35,973 nucleotides of DNA, taken from positions 1 through 35,973 of the forward strand of contig JAQUSF010000024.1 in the NCBI GenBank assembly GCA_028715215.1, given 5' to 3'. This document shows positions 22,876-31,788 of the stretch, piece after piece (position 1 is the stretch's first letter; each line of letters starts with the position of its first letter). The position numbers and the translations under genes were made by a program. The notes beneath the pieces were generated by a model. It was not told the origin of the DNA. It did no database searches and saw only the letters and a program-made list of their open reading frames with translations. Origin of the DNA: Candidatus Zixiibacteriota bacterium. Lineage in GTDB: Bacteria; Zixibacteria; MSB-5A5; GN15; FEB-12.

Positions 22876-24099
22876 TTAATCGATACTTCGCCGTAAGGTA
22901 AAACGATTATTGGGCGTCTCCCATAACCGCAGACGGTAAAGCGGCCGCGCCAGCGTTTTCTCCAGCCGGTTCCAGAGAACCCGGATAATATTTTCCCCGG
23001 TGCTCGGCCGGTCCTTAAAATCCGGCGTATCCAGGTCAAGGTGTTTTAAATTCCAGGATTCAAGGGCGAGAGCAAGATTGTCATGGAAATCATCAAGGCC
23101 ATAGAATATCCCGCGCCGTTCATCAAGCTCGCCGTCGATGGTGCTCTCCACGTCATACCGATGGCCGTGCCCCTGGGGATTATTACACTTGCCGTAAAGC
23201 ATGAGGTTTTTCTCGTCCGTTAATAAGGGGCTGTGCAGGCGATGAGCCGCCCGAAAAGCGGTTTTTATGCCCATTAAGGACTTCCCGTTTTTCAAATACT
23301 CGGCGAAGAAATAGGGATTTTCCCACAATCGTACCCGGGCTACCGGCAGGGAAATCCGTAACTGACCGAAAATAAACCTCGCCAGGAACTCCGTGGTCAT
23401 GGGTAAACCGTTCAGCTCCGGAACTTCGAGATTAAGATGACGGTGGTCGAGACTGTTATGCAACAAACCCAGCACCTGGACCACCTCGTTTTCATTTTTA
23501 ATCATACCTGTTTCCGGGTCCGGTTCGCCTTCGAGAGTCACCCGCAACCTGTAAAAATGACCATGGCCGCTTTTCGCCGATGCCACGCCGAACAATTTTT
23601 CATTTTCTTCATCGGAGAGATGCGGCGAACCGGTACGGCGGGCGGCGGAGAATTCCAGCCAGAAATCTCGTTCCACGCGGCCGTCGGCATAAGCAGTGGC
23701 GGCGTCAAAAGGCGAGGTTGCCAAATGACAGGCGGCCAGGTGGGCACTTTCATCATCAAATAAAACCCGGGCTTCGGAAAAAAGCCGGCGGGCTACATTC
23801 TCCGGAGTGGGAACGACCTTATCATAAGGCGGAGTATCGCGATTGAGAAACTTATGGTCATAACGCCCCGCCAGCAGACGGTTGATGCGTTCCTTGACGG
23901 ACGTTATATTGATCACCATGCCGCTTTTTTCATCGACCGGGCCGCTTAAAACGAAATAAACCGTCCAGTTGCCGCCGTAACCGTAGGGGCCGCCCATCCA
24001 GAAACCAAAAACCTCCCGGTTTTTTTCCGGCGGCCAGTCCTCGCGATAATAACGGTAGGAAAGCGATACCTCGAATCTTTTACTTATGACCAGGTGCAT
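22876..24099 (-). CDS. Triple-domain 6-pyruvoyl-tetrahydropterin synthase (PTPS/QueD family)
   Basis: A 407-residue protein made of three PTPS repeats, where the family is normally a single ~120-150-residue domain. Repeat 1 (about 2-128) keeps the Asp81-His82 pair (YDHKFLN), but its zinc motif is replaced (GPYGYGGNW). Repeat 2 (about 147-266) keeps the HGH at 179-181, Asp218-His219 (LDHRHLN) and Glu260, but has Arg154 for the first zinc His and Ala173 for the catalytic Cys. Repeat 3 (about 278-400) has all three zinc His (286, 311, 313), Cys305 (KCNNPQGHGH) and Glu394, but Asn350-Leu351 replace Asp-His. The repeats therefore complement one another. It lies 10 bases after folE and 32 before the SDR gene, so it probably forms 6-pyruvoyl-tetrahydropterin from dihydroneopterin triphosphate. 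A queuosine-type role (6-carboxytetrahydropterin) is less likely because no queCEF genes are nearby. Confidence 0.9.
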   Translation of the reverse strand: MHLVISKRFEVSLSYRYYREDWPPEKNREVFGFWMGGPYGYGGNWTVYFVLSGPVDEKSGMVINITSVKERINRLLAGRYDHKFLNRDTPPYDKVVPTPENVARRLFSEARVLFDDESAHLAACHLATSPFDAATAYADGRVERDFWLEFSAARRTGSPHLSDEENEKLFGVASAKSGHGHFYRLRVTLEGEPDPETGMIKNENEVVQVLGLLHNSLDHRHLNLEVPELNGLPMTTEFLARFIFGQLRISLPVARVRLWENPYFFAEYLKNGKSLMGIKTAFRAAHRLHSPLLTDEKNLMLYGKCNNPQGHGHRYDVESTIDGELDERRGIFYGLDDFHDNLALALESWNLKHLDLDTPDFKDRPSTGENIIRVLWNRLEKTLARPLYRLRLWETPNNRFTLRRSID

Positions 24100-24109
24100 A
24101 ACGGCTTCT

Positions 24110-24664
24110 TCAATGCTTGCAGATTAAAGTCATAAACTCGGAGCGGGTCTCCGCGTCATCGTGCATCTCCCCCAGAACGCACGAGGTGGTCATGACCGAA
24201 TTCTGTTTTTCCACTCCCCGCATCATCATGCACAGGTGTTGCGCCTCGATAACCACTCCTACCCCCAGGGCCCCGGTGTAATTCTGGATGGTAACGGCAA
24301 TTTGCTTGGTAAGGTTTTCCTGAATCTGCAGCCGACGGGCAAAGGCATCCACCAGGCGGGCAACCTTCGACAAGCCCAGCACCTTCCCGTTGGGAATGTA
24401 ACCCACGTGACATTTACCGATAAAAGGCAAGAGATGATGTTCACACATCGAATAGAGCTCGATATTCTTGACCACCACCATTTCCCTGATATCCGATTCG
24501 AACAGGGCGTTGTTGACCAATTTATCAATATCTTCCTGGTAACCTTTAGTTAAAAACTGAAACGCTCTGGCGGCTCGAGCCGGTGTTTTCAAAAGTCCTT
24601 CGCGGTCGGGATTCTCACCCACCATTTCTATTAAATGCCGGTACAACTGCTCCATCTGCTGCAT
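24110..24664 (-). CDS. folE: GTP cyclohydrolase I
   Basis: A 184-residue type I GTP cyclohydrolase, which converts GTP to 7,8-dihydroneopterin triphosphate in the cytosol. The zinc-binding [18 protein letters not shown] block and the later zinc Cys in [14 protein letters not shown] are intact, as is the conserved [18 protein letters not shown]. Length fits the short bacterial form. The ATG follows AAGGAG with a typical spacer. It heads an operon with the triple PTPS gene (10-bp gap) and an SDR reductase, so its main role here is probably tetrahydrobiopterin-type cofactor synthesis rather than folate, although both use the same product. The 24665-24838 gap upstream shows no promoter that I can assign with confidence. 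Confidence 0.97.
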   Translation of the reverse strand: MQQMEQLYRHLIEMVGENPDREGLLKTPARAARAFQFLTKGYQEDIDKLVNNALFESDIREMVVVKNIELYSMCEHHLLPFIGKCHVGYIPNGKVLGLSKVARLVDAFARRLQIQENLTKQIAVTIQNYTGALGVGVVIEAQHLCMMMRGVEKQNSVMTTSCVLGEMHDDAETRSEFMTLICKH

Positions 24665-24787
24665 TGTCGCTCCTTATGGTAATTTCCGTATAAATACTAT
24701 TACGCTGAATTCATGAATATATATACAGACATTTTAATTTAAATTCCTTTCCCCGGCAACCTATTTCTTGAACTTGATGAAAAGCCA

Positions 24788-24818
24788 TAAAAAAATCCCG
24801 GGGTAAACCTCCGGGATT
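24788..24818 (-). terminator. Intrinsic terminator of the decarboxylase operon
   Basis: AATCCCGG (24794-24801) and CCGGGATT (24811-24818) form a strong hairpin whose loop contains a further GG..CC pair. On the minus strand it is followed by a T-rich stretch. It lies 21 bp after the stop of the beta-subunit gene, marking the end of the long minus-strand cluster that begins near 34.0 kb. Confidence 0.85.
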
Positions 24819-24838
24819 ATATCATTTATTTACCGACC

Positions 24839-25963
24839 TCAACCGAAAGTAGCCAGTAAGACGCCGGCGGCAACTGCAGAACCGATAACGCCGGCCACAT
24901 TGGGAGCCATGGCATGCATAATAAGGTAATTATTCGGGTCTTCCTTCGCTCCCACCATCTGACAGACGCGGGCGGAATTGGGAACAGCGGATACCCCGGC
25001 GGCTCCGATAATCGGATTAATTTTTATTTTGGAAAACAAATTCATGGTTTTGGCGAACATAACCCCGCCGGCGGTGGCAAAACAGAATGACAGAGCACCC
25101 ATCGAAAAAATCTTCACTGAATCCGGAGTAAGAAAACGGGTGGCGTCGGTGGATGCGCCGACCGTGATCCCCAGGATGATGGTGACGATATCAATCAAGG
25201 CGTTGCTGGCCGTTTTGGCTAAACGCTCGGTTACGCCGCATTCCTTAAGGAGATTACCGAAAAACAACATCCCCAGAAGGTCAATAGCACCGGGGGCAAT
25301 GAATGTGGTTATCATGAAAGCAACCACCGGGAATAGAATCCGCAGGCGTTTGCTGACCGGTTTCGAAGGCTGCATGCGAATTAAACGTTCCTTTCGGGTG
25401 GTCAAAAGCCTGATAATGGGCGGTTGGATAACCGGCACCAGGGCCATGTAGGAATAAGCGGAGATGGCGATAGCGCCGATAAAATGGGGGGCGAGCTTGG
25501 AGGTAAGAAAAATCGCCGTCGGCCCGTCGGCTCCGCCGATAATACCGATCGCCCCGGCTTCCATTTTCGTGAAGCCCAGCGACGATGCCAGGATAAAAGT
25601 CAAAAATATGCCCAGCTGAGCGGCGGCCCCCAGAAGTATCAGGCGGGGTTTGGACAGCATGCAGGAAAAATCGGTCATGGCGCCGATGCCTAAAAATATC
25701 AAAGGCGGATAATAACCCTCTTTGACGCCTTTATATAGTATCGACATCACACTGCCTTCCTCGTAAATACCCAGGTCCATCCCGGCTTGGTAAGGAATAT
25801 TACCGATGAGGATACCGAAACCGATGGGAATCAAAAGCAGGGGTTCATAACCGCGAGTGACGCCGAGATAAATAAAAACACAACCGGCGATAAGCATGCC
25901 CAGGTTGCCCCAGGTAAAATTGCCGATAGCCCCGTTTTGTAAAAAATTCAATAAAATTTCCAT
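24839..25963 (-). CDS. mmdB: Sodium-translocating decarboxylase beta subunit
   Basis: A 374-residue membrane protein of the OadB/MmdB/GcdB family, which forms the Na+ channel of biotin-dependent decarboxylase pumps. It has about nine to eleven hydrophobic segments, a conserved SLGFTKMEAGAIGIIGGADGPTAIF core containing the Asp-bearing GGADGPT Na+ site, and a second inverted repeat with NPIIGAAGVSAVPNSARV. The C-terminal HAMAPNVAGVIGSAVAAGVLL is also typical. It is the last gene before a strong terminator. The partner alpha, gamma and biotin carrier genes lie directly upstream, and the mutase context suggests that it pumps Na+ during methylmalonyl-CoA rather than oxaloacetate decarboxylation. 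The ATG follows AAGGAGTGACAGGAG. Confidence 0.95.
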   Translation of the reverse strand: MEILLNFLQNGAIGNFTWGNLGMLIAGCVFIYLGVTRGYEPLLLIPIGFGILIGNIPYQAGMDLGIYEEGSVMSILYKGVKEGYYPPLIFLGIGAMTDFSCMLSKPRLILLGAAAQLGIFLTFILASSLGFTKMEAGAIGIIGGADGPTAIFLTSKLAPHFIGAIAISAYSYMALVPVIQPPIIRLLTTRKERLIRMQPSKPVSKRLRILFPVVAFMITTFIAPGAIDLLGMLFFGNLLKECGVTERLAKTASNALIDIVTIILGITVGASTDATRFLTPDSVKIFSMGALSFCFATAGGVMFAKTMNLFSKIKINPIIGAAGVSAVPNSARVCQMVGAKEDPNNYLIMHAMAPNVAGVIGSAVAAGVLLATFG

Positions 25964-25993
25964 CTCCTGTCACTCCTTCGAGTATGACCGACT

Positions 25994-26398
25994 CTATGCG
26001 AATTCGACCAGTATCTGATTCTCCTGAACCGTATCGCCGACGGCAATCGGTATGGCTTTAATCTGTCCCGAGGCTGGAGCGGCAATCGATGTTTTCATCT
26101 TCATGGCTTCAATGACCAGAAGAATCTGACCTTTAGAAACTTTGTCACCGGGTTTACATTTAATTTCCAGAACGGTTCCGGCAATGGGCGACGCAATGGA
26201 ACCCCGTGATATTCCCGCCGGAGCCGGGGGCACACCCGAAGAAGTCGGCGGTAGAGCGGTACTTGGCAACAAGGCGCTTTCGGTGACGGGACGCTGCCGG
26301 GTACGAACCGAAACCGGCACCGGAAAACCTTCGCCGGGATCCAGCACTTCCACATCAACTTCATACGCTACCCCGTGTACGGTTATTTTAAGTTTCAT
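25994..26398 (-). CDS. mmdC: Biotin carboxyl carrier subunit of the decarboxylase
   Basis: A 134-residue biotin carrier protein. The biotinyl domain is C-terminal with EAMKMKT, Lys100 as the biotin attachment site, 34 residues from the end as in the family. A Pro/Ala-rich linker (SALLPSTALPPTSSGVPPAPAG) precedes it, and the N-terminal KLKITVHGVAYEVDVEVL resembles the start of carrier subunits of sodium pumps. I use the ATG at 26398, which follows AGGAG with a six-base spacer; the track start is 18 bases earlier at a non-ATG codon. It carries CO2 from the carboxyltransferase subunit to the membrane beta subunit. The symbol is by role, not by detailed comparison. Confidence 0.92.
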   Translation of the reverse strand: MKLKITVHGVAYEVDVEVLDPGEGFPVPVSVRTRQRPVTESALLPSTALPPTSSGVPPAPAGISRGSIASPIAGTVLEIKCKPGDKVSKGQILLVIEAMKMKTSIAAPASGQIKAIPIAVGDTVQENQILVEFA

Positions 26399-26449
26399 AT
26401 ATGCTCCTGAAAACAATATATTAAAGACTGTATAATTTCTGTTCTTTCA

Positions 26450-26794
26450 TTATCTTTTCTTGGGAACGACATGCGAACCATGCAGAATAACCCGGCCTTC
26501 AAGGGACCAGGGACTGCTTTTGGCATCGCGGGGCAACAGACGCTGGATTTTACGAATATGAAAACGTCCCCTTAGCATGGTGGCGACGGCGGCGGCAATC
26601 AAGACCAGTGTCGTGGTATCGATACTGGGAGTTTTTTTTGCGGCTGCTTCCCGATGACGCTTTTCCCGTTCCTGCCAGTTCCTGTCAAGAAAGTTGATAA
26701 AGGTAATTGACAGGGCCACGATAATCAGGGCGGTGAATACAATCATCAATCCGATAAGGGTAAATTCCAGGCTGTATGAAAGCCATTCCGGCAT
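26450..26794 (-). CDS. Sodium pump decarboxylase gamma subunit (OadG/MmdD-like)
   Basis: A 114-residue protein with one N-terminal membrane helix (YSLEFTLIGLMIVFTALIIVALSITFINFL), a charged linker (NWQEREKRHREAAAKK), and a second hydrophobic stretch (TTTLVLIAAAVATML). This matches the assembly/gamma subunit that links the carboxyltransferase to the beta subunit. The C-terminal 40 residues (RGRFHIRKIQRLLPRDAKSS, then WSLEGRVILHGSH) are basic and soluble. The family is poorly conserved, so the call relies on position between the carrier and the carboxyltransferase genes as well as on the helix. The ATG follows GAGG with a seven-base spacer. Confidence 0.82.
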   Translation of the reverse strand: MPEWLSYSLEFTLIGLMIVFTALIIVALSITFINFLDRNWQEREKRHREAAAKKTPSIDTTTLVLIAAAVATMLRGRFHIRKIQRLLPRDAKSSPWSLEGRVILHGSHVVPKKR

Positions 26795-26810
26795 TTCGTT
26801 ACCTCTTAGT

Positions 26811-28361
26811 TTACATCGGTATTAAACCGTGTTTTTTCTGCGGTCTCAGTTCCCGTTTAGCTTTCAAAACCTCAAGGGCTGCGGCCAGGTAGGCACGCGT
26901 TTCCGCAGGTTCCAGGATATCATCCACCATTCCGTGCGAAGCGGCAAAATAGGGATTGGCGAAAGTATCCTTATACTCCTCAAGTCTTCGATTACGTTCC
27001 ACTTTGGGGTCGGGCGCCTCGCTGATTTCCTTGCGATAGAGGACATTGACAGCGCCCTCGGCGCCCATCACGGCGATTTCAGCCGACGGCCAGGCGCACA
27101 GGGTATCGGCGCCCATGCTCTTGGCGCACATCGCCAGAAACGCCCCGCCGTAGGCCTTGCGTACCACCACCGTAAGCTTCGGCACGGTCGCCGAGGCATA
27201 GGCAAACAACATCTTGGCTCCATGACGGATAATGCCGCCGTACTCCTGCTGGACGCCGGGCATAAAACCCGGTACATCGACAAACGTCACTACCGGAATA
27301 TTGAAAGCATTGCAAAAACGGATAAAACGGGAAGCCTTGTCCGAGGAATCGATATCGAGCACTCCCGCCTTATGCTTCGGCTGGTTGGCAATGATGCCGA
27401 TAGTGCGACCTGTCAGACGGCCAAAACCAATAACAATATTCGGGGCATAGTGCTCCTGAATTTCCATAAAATCACCCCGGTCAACAACCCGGACCACTAT
27501 TTCCCGCATATCATAAGGTTCACTTGAATCCTGAGGAACGATATCGTTAAGCGATTCATCGGGTAAAATCTCTTCATCATAAAGTTCCGGTAAAAAGGGC
27601 GGATCCTCGGTATTGTTACTGGGTAAAAACGACAACAGCCGTTTGGTAATATTGATGGCATCCTCATCATTCTCGGCGATAAAATGCACCACACCGGAAT
27701 AGTACGCGTGACTCTCCACCCCGCCCAGTTGCTCGGCCGTGATGTCTTCCCCGGTCACCTGTTTGATAACCAGGGGGCCGGTGATATAGAGCTGACCTTT
27801 ATGCCTTACCTGAATGATGAAATCCGTAAGCGCCGGGGAATAGGCGGCGCCACCGGCACACGGTCCGGCGATTATGCTTATCTGCGGCACCACCCCGGAT
27901 AACAGGACATGCCGATAAAAAATCCTCCCGTACCCGGAAAGAGAATCCACACCTTCCTGAATACGCGCTCCGCCGCTGTCGTTAATCATGACAAAGGGGT
28001 CGCCGGTTTTTAATGCGGCATCCATGAGCTCGGCAATTTTACGGGCTGTCGCCTCGCCTACCGAACCGCCCGCCACCGTAAAATCCTGGCTGGCCGCATA
28101 CACCGGCCGACCGTCGATGACCCCATGACCGGTCACCACCCCCTCCCCGGGAAATTCCCTGTCCTTTATCCCGAAATGGGTGCAATGATGCTTTATAAAA
28201 AGATGTGTTTCCCGGAAGGTGTTTTCTTCGAAGAGCAAATCCAGTCGCTCGCGGGCGGTCAGTTTGCCCAGCTGGTGCTGTTTCTCGATCGCTTTATCCC
28301 CGCCGCCTTTGAGCAGATGCTCTCTCTTTTTCAACAATTGTTCTATCTTGGAATCAGCCAT
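26811..28361 (-). CDS. mmdA: Methylmalonyl-CoA decarboxylase carboxyltransferase (alpha) subunit
   Basis: A 516-residue biotin-dependent carboxyltransferase of the MmdA/PccB family, with two crotonase-like halves. Conserved blocks are GKLTARERLDLLFEE, the acyl-CoA oxyanion region NDSGGARIQEGVDSL, GPCAGGAAYSPALTDF in the first half, and GVQQEYGGIIRHGAKML with AYGGAFLAMCAKSMGAD in the second. PCC and MmdA cannot be told apart by sequence alone, but the adjoining OadB-type channel, gamma subunit and separate carrier, with no biotin carboxylase gene, favour the sodium-pumping decarboxylase. I use ATG 28361 (MADSKIEQLL), which is about 10 bases after AAGG; the track's ATG nine bases earlier is too close to it. 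An 85-bp gap separates it from meaB. Confidence 0.94.
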   Translation of the reverse strand: MADSKIEQLLKKREHLLKGGGDKAIEKQHQLGKLTARERLDLLFEENTFRETHLFIKHHCTHFGIKDREFPGEGVVTGHGVIDGRPVYAASQDFTVAGGSVGEATARKIAELMDAALKTGDPFVMINDSGGARIQEGVDSLSGYGRIFYRHVLLSGVVPQISIIAGPCAGGAAYSPALTDFIIQVRHKGQLYITGPLVIKQVTGEDITAEQLGGVESHAYYSGVVHFIAENDEDAINITKRLLSFLPSNNTEDPPFLPELYDEEILPDESLNDIVPQDSSEPYDMREIVVRVVDRGDFMEIQEHYAPNIVIGFGRLTGRTIGIIANQPKHKAGVLDIDSSDKASRFIRFCNAFNIPVVTFVDVPGFMPGVQQEYGGIIRHGAKMLFAYASATVPKLTVVVRKAYGGAFLAMCAKSMGADTLCAWPSAEIAVMGAEGAVNVLYRKEISEAPDPKVERNRRLEEYKDTFANPYFAASHGMVDDILEPAETRAYLAAALEVLKAKRELRPQKKHGLIPM

Positions 28362-28446
28362 ACTTAACATGCCTTAATAAATAAATGATAAATGTTCATA
28401 AAGTTTTACTTATCGTTATTCTCAGCTATTTATTTTCGTTAATCCT

Positions 28447-29535
28447 TTAACCTATCTGGTCACCAGCCCACTGTTTCAGCAAGTATTCTTTAAATAATTT
28501 CAATAAATTCCGGGCGGCCTGGACGGCGGGCAATTGTCCCTGCATGACCTTTTTTTCGATATCCGGAAGGTATTCCATCACGGCTTTGGAATTATAAAAA
28601 GTTTCCTGCAGACGTTCATTGAGCAGGCTGTGCAACCAGTCGCGGGCTTGTTTGCGGCGGCGCTTTTCGAACTCGCCGCTGGCCATGGTCGTGGTGCGGA
28701 AATTTTCTATCGTTATCCATATTCCATCAATTCCCTTTCCCTCGAGCGCCGAGGCCGTTCGGGCACAGGGGACCCAGCCCGGGGTAACCGGCCGGAGATA
28801 GTGCAGAGCCCGCTCGTATTCCTCGCGGGCGACTTGAGCCGCGGCGGTGTTATCGCCGTCATCCTTGTTGACCAGAACCATATCGGCCATTTCAAAAACG
28901 CCTCTTTTGATGCGCTGAAGTTCGTCGCCGACCCCGGCAATCAGAACCAGCAGAAAAAAATCGACCATGGAACGCACGGTTATTTCACTTTGTCCAACCC
29001 CGACCGTCTCCACCAACAGGACATCGTACCCGGCCGCTTCGAAAATATGCATGGTTTCACGGGTTTTGCGTGCGACACCCCCGAGAGTGCCGCCGCTGGG
29101 ACTGGGCCGGATAAAAGCCGCCGGGGTTTGTGACAAGCGCTCCATGCGGGTCTTATCACCCAGGATACTGCCTTTGGTCAGTGTGCTCGAGGGGTCCACC
29201 GCCATCACAGCCACCTTGTGCTTTTTCCCGGTAAGGTAGAAACCCAAAGCTTCAATCAAAGTGCTTTTACCCGCCCCGGGAACACCGGTGATACCGATTC
29301 GAATTGAATTCCCGGTATACGGCATGATGGCTTTGAGAACATCCTGCGCCTGCTCCTGGTGCCGGGGGGCGTTCGATTCCACCAGGGTTATCGCCCGGCC
29401 CAGCATTACGCGGTCACCGCTCAGAATCCCCTTGACATATGCTTCGGTAGTAAAGCTGGAAGTATTTTTTCCGGTTCGGGGTGATGCTGTCTTTTTACCG
29501 GGCATACCGTCATGACCGCCTTCGACACCTTTCAT
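28447..29535 (-). CDS. meaB: MeaB/ArgK-family methylmalonyl-CoA mutase chaperone GTPase
   Basis: A G3E GTPase of about 362 residues that loads and protects the cobalamin cofactor of methylmalonyl-CoA mutase. It has the P-loop GVPGAGKST (about residues 84-92), MAVDPSSTLTKGSILGDKTRM, the switch ETVGVGQSE, and the base-recognition NKDDGDN (NKxD type). The N-terminal 30 residues (KGVEGGHDGMPGKKTASPR) are low-complexity and not part of the family, so the true start is uncertain. Options are GTG 29538, ATG 29535 or ATG 29505; none has a strong ribosome binding site. It lies 87 bp after mutB, inside the mutase-decarboxylase cluster, exactly where such a chaperone is expected. Confidence 0.93.
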   Translation of the reverse strand: MKGVEGGHDGMPGKKTASPRTGKNTSSFTTEAYVKGILSGDRVMLGRAITLVESNAPRHQEQAQDVLKAIMPYTGNSIRIGITGVPGAGKSTLIEALGFYLTGKKHKVAVMAVDPSSTLTKGSILGDKTRMERLSQTPAAFIRPSPSGGTLGGVARKTRETMHIFEAAGYDVLLVETVGVGQSEITVRSMVDFFLLVLIAGVGDELQRIKRGVFEMADMVLVNKDDGDNTAAAQVAREEYERALHYLRPVTPGWVPCARTASALEGKGIDGIWITIENFRTTTMASGEFEKRRRKQARDWLHSLLNERLQETFYNSKAVMEYLPDIEKKVMQGQLPAVQAARNLLKLFKEYLLKQWAGDQIG

Positions 29536-29622
29536 CACTTTGAGAGCCGAAGGAGCCTTTTTACCGGTTTGTTTTTTCCTGCCGCCGCCCCTATTCTCTG
29601 TTATCTGAGAAAATGTTATCCT

Positions 29623-31788
29623 TTAAAGCAACTTTTCCATAATTTTTTTAGCCGCCACCGGTATAATCGTACCCGGTCCGAAAATGGCACAGGCACCGTG
29701 TTCGTAAAGAAAATCATAATCCTGAGCCGGTATAACACCACCAACCACTACCAGTATATCCCCCCGTCCCAGTTTTTTGAGTTCCTCGACGAGTTTGGGC
29801 AGAAGTGTTTTATGTCCGGCGGCGAGGGAACTCATCCCGACCACATGTACATCGTTTTCCACCGCCTGGCGCGCGGTTTCTTCAGGCGTCTGGAATAACG
29901 GCCCGACATCGACATCAAATCCCAAATCGGCGAACGCGGTGGCGATGACTTTAGCGCCGCGGTCATGGCCGTCCTGTCCCATCTTAGCCACCAGAATCCG
30001 GGGCCGCCGGCCCTCGCGCCGGGCGAAATTATCAGTCATCGTGCGCACCTCGACAATTTCCGCCGCCTCGCTGTATTCACTGCTGTATATGCCGGCGATG
30101 GTTTTGTTGTCAGCCACATGCCGTCCCCAGACTTTTTCCAGGGCACTGCTTATTTCACCCAGCGAAGCCCGCGCCTGAGCCGCCTTGATGGATAAATCCA
30201 AAAGGTTTCCTTCACCGGTTTCGGCGCACCTGGTCAGGGCTTCCAGAGCTCGCCGAACTTCTTCTTCATTTCTTTCTTTACGCAATTTTTCCAGTCTCGC
30301 CAGTTGTTGCAGCCGCACCACGTTATTGTCAACTTCCAATATATCAATTGGTTCTTCTTTATCAAGAGGATATCGGTTGAGGCCGACAATCATTTCCGAC
30401 CCGGAATCGATATGAGCCTGGCGCCGGGCCGATGCCTCCTCAATACGCATCTTGGGCAAGCCGCTTTCGATGGCTCTGGCCATACCGCCGAGACTTTCAA
30501 TCTCCCGTATATGCGCCCAGCCTTTCTTTAGCAGGGCTTCGGTCAGCGCCTCAACATAAAAGGAGCCGCCCCAGGGGTCAATTACCCTGCAAATCGCGGT
30601 CTCATCCTGTAAAAACAACTGGGTGTTACGGGCTATACGGGCACTGAAATCAGTCGGCAGGGCGATTGCCTCATCCAGGGCGTTGGTATGCAGACTCTGG
30701 GTATGCCCCATCGCCGCCGCCATCGCCTCAATACAAGTCCGGGCAATATTGTTGTAAGGGTCCTGCTCGGTAAGGCTCCAGCCCGAGGTTTGTGAATGTG
30801 TCCGCAACATCATCGATTTGGGATTTTGCGGTTTAAACTGTTTCATGAGCCTGGCCCAGAGCACTCTGGCCGCTCTCATTTTGGCTATTTCCATGAAAAA
30901 GTTCATGCCGATGGCCCAGAAAAACGACAGCCGCGGCGCAAACTCATCGATTGTCAACCCGGCCGCCAGTCCCGTTCGAACATATTCCACCCCGTCAGCC
31001 AGGGTATAGGCCATCTCAAGATCCGCGGTAGCCCCCGCTTCCTGCATGTGATAACCCGAAATTGAAACACTGTTGAATTTCGGCATGTTCTTCGAAGTGA
31101 AAGCGATAATATCCCCGATGATTTTCATCGACGCCGCCGGGGGATAAATATAAGTATTACGCACCATGTATTCCTTGAGAATATCATTCTGGATGGTGCC
31201 GGTCAGCTTATCCATCGCCACTCCCTGTTCCAGGGCAGCCACGATATAAAAAGCCATCACCGGCAGAACGGCACCGTTCATCGTCATCGAAACCGACATC
31301 TTATCCAGTGGAATACCGTCGAAAAGAATTTCCATATCGAGTATGGAATCGATAGCCACCCCCGCTTTGCCGACATCGCCGATGACCCGGGGATGGTCCG
31401 AGTCATAACCGCGGTGCGTGGCCAGGTCAAAAGCCACCGACAGACCCTTTTGTCCCGCCGCCAGGTTACGGCGGTAAAAGGCGTTCGACTCCTCGGCGGT
31501 CGAAAATCCGGCGTACTGACGTACGGTCCAGGGCTGGGTGACATACATGGTGGCGTAGGGACCTCTCAAAAACGGCGGCAGGCCGGGATAATAATCGGTA
31601 TGCTCGATACCCTTCATATCTTCACGGGTATAGAGCGGTTTAACTTCAATCTGCTCCATTGTCCGCCAGACCAGTTCCTCCACCTTATGCCCGGTTTCCT
31701 TTTCCACCCGGGCTTTCCAGGTTTTATAATCAGCCGTGACCCGGGACACACCCGGCTCAAGATTAGTAAAATTCGGTATGCGACTCAT
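29623..31788 (-). CDS. mutB: Methylmalonyl-CoA mutase large subunit
   Basis: The 721-residue catalytic subunit of B12-dependent methylmalonyl-CoA mutase, which interconverts succinyl-CoA and (R)-methylmalonyl-CoA. The N-terminal TIM barrel has the substrate signature [27 protein letters not shown] and [19 protein letters not shown]. The C-terminal cobalamin-binding domain has the His-on motif GQDGHDRG (Asp606, His608, Gly611), followed by [13 protein letters not shown]. All are intact. The ATG overlaps the stop of mutA by four bases (ATGA), so the two subunits are translationally coupled. Together with mmdA-mmdB it could run succinyl-CoA toward propionyl-CoA, or in reverse for propionate use. 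Confidence 0.98.
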   Translation of the reverse strand: MSRIPNFTNLEPGVSRVTADYKTWKARVEKETGHKVEELVWRTMEQIEVKPLYTREDMKGIEHTDYYPGLPPFLRGPYATMYVTQPWTVRQYAGFSTAEESNAFYRRNLAAGQKGLSVAFDLATHRGYDSDHPRVIGDVGKAGVAIDSILDMEILFDGIPLDKMSVSMTMNGAVLPVMAFYIVAALEQGVAMDKLTGTIQNDILKEYMVRNTYIYPPAASMKIIGDIIAFTSKNMPKFNSVSISGYHMQEAGATADLEMAYTLADGVEYVRTGLAAGLTIDEFAPRLSFFWAIGMNFFMEIAKMRAARVLWARLMKQFKPQNPKSMMLRTHSQTSGWSLTEQDPYNNIARTCIEAMAAAMGHTQSLHTNALDEAIALPTDFSARIARNTQLFLQDETAICRVIDPWGGSFYVEALTEALLKKGWAHIREIESLGGMARAIESGLPKMRIEEASARRQAHIDSGSEMIVGLNRYPLDKEEPIDILEVDNNVVRLQQLARLEKLRKERNEEEVRRALEALTRCAETGEGNLLDLSIKAAQARASLGEISSALEKVWGRHVADNKTIAGIYSSEYSEAAEIVEVRTMTDNFARREGRRPRILVAKMGQDGHDRGAKVIATAFADLGFDVDVGPLFQTPEETARQAVENDVHVVGMSSLAAGHKTLLPKLVEELKKLGRGDILVVVGGVIPAQDYDFLYEHGACAIFGPGTIIPVAAKKIMEKLL

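Noticed and set aside
26829-27527. 232-residue plus-strand ORF
   Set aside because: It is antisense to the well-conserved mmdA gene and has no recognisable domain; it is a shadow of a GC-rich coding frame.
26811-28361. Propionyl-CoA carboxylase beta subunit
   Set aside because: Not excluded by sequence, but the OadB-type channel, gamma subunit and separate carrier with no biotin carboxylase fit the sodium-pumping decarboxylase better.
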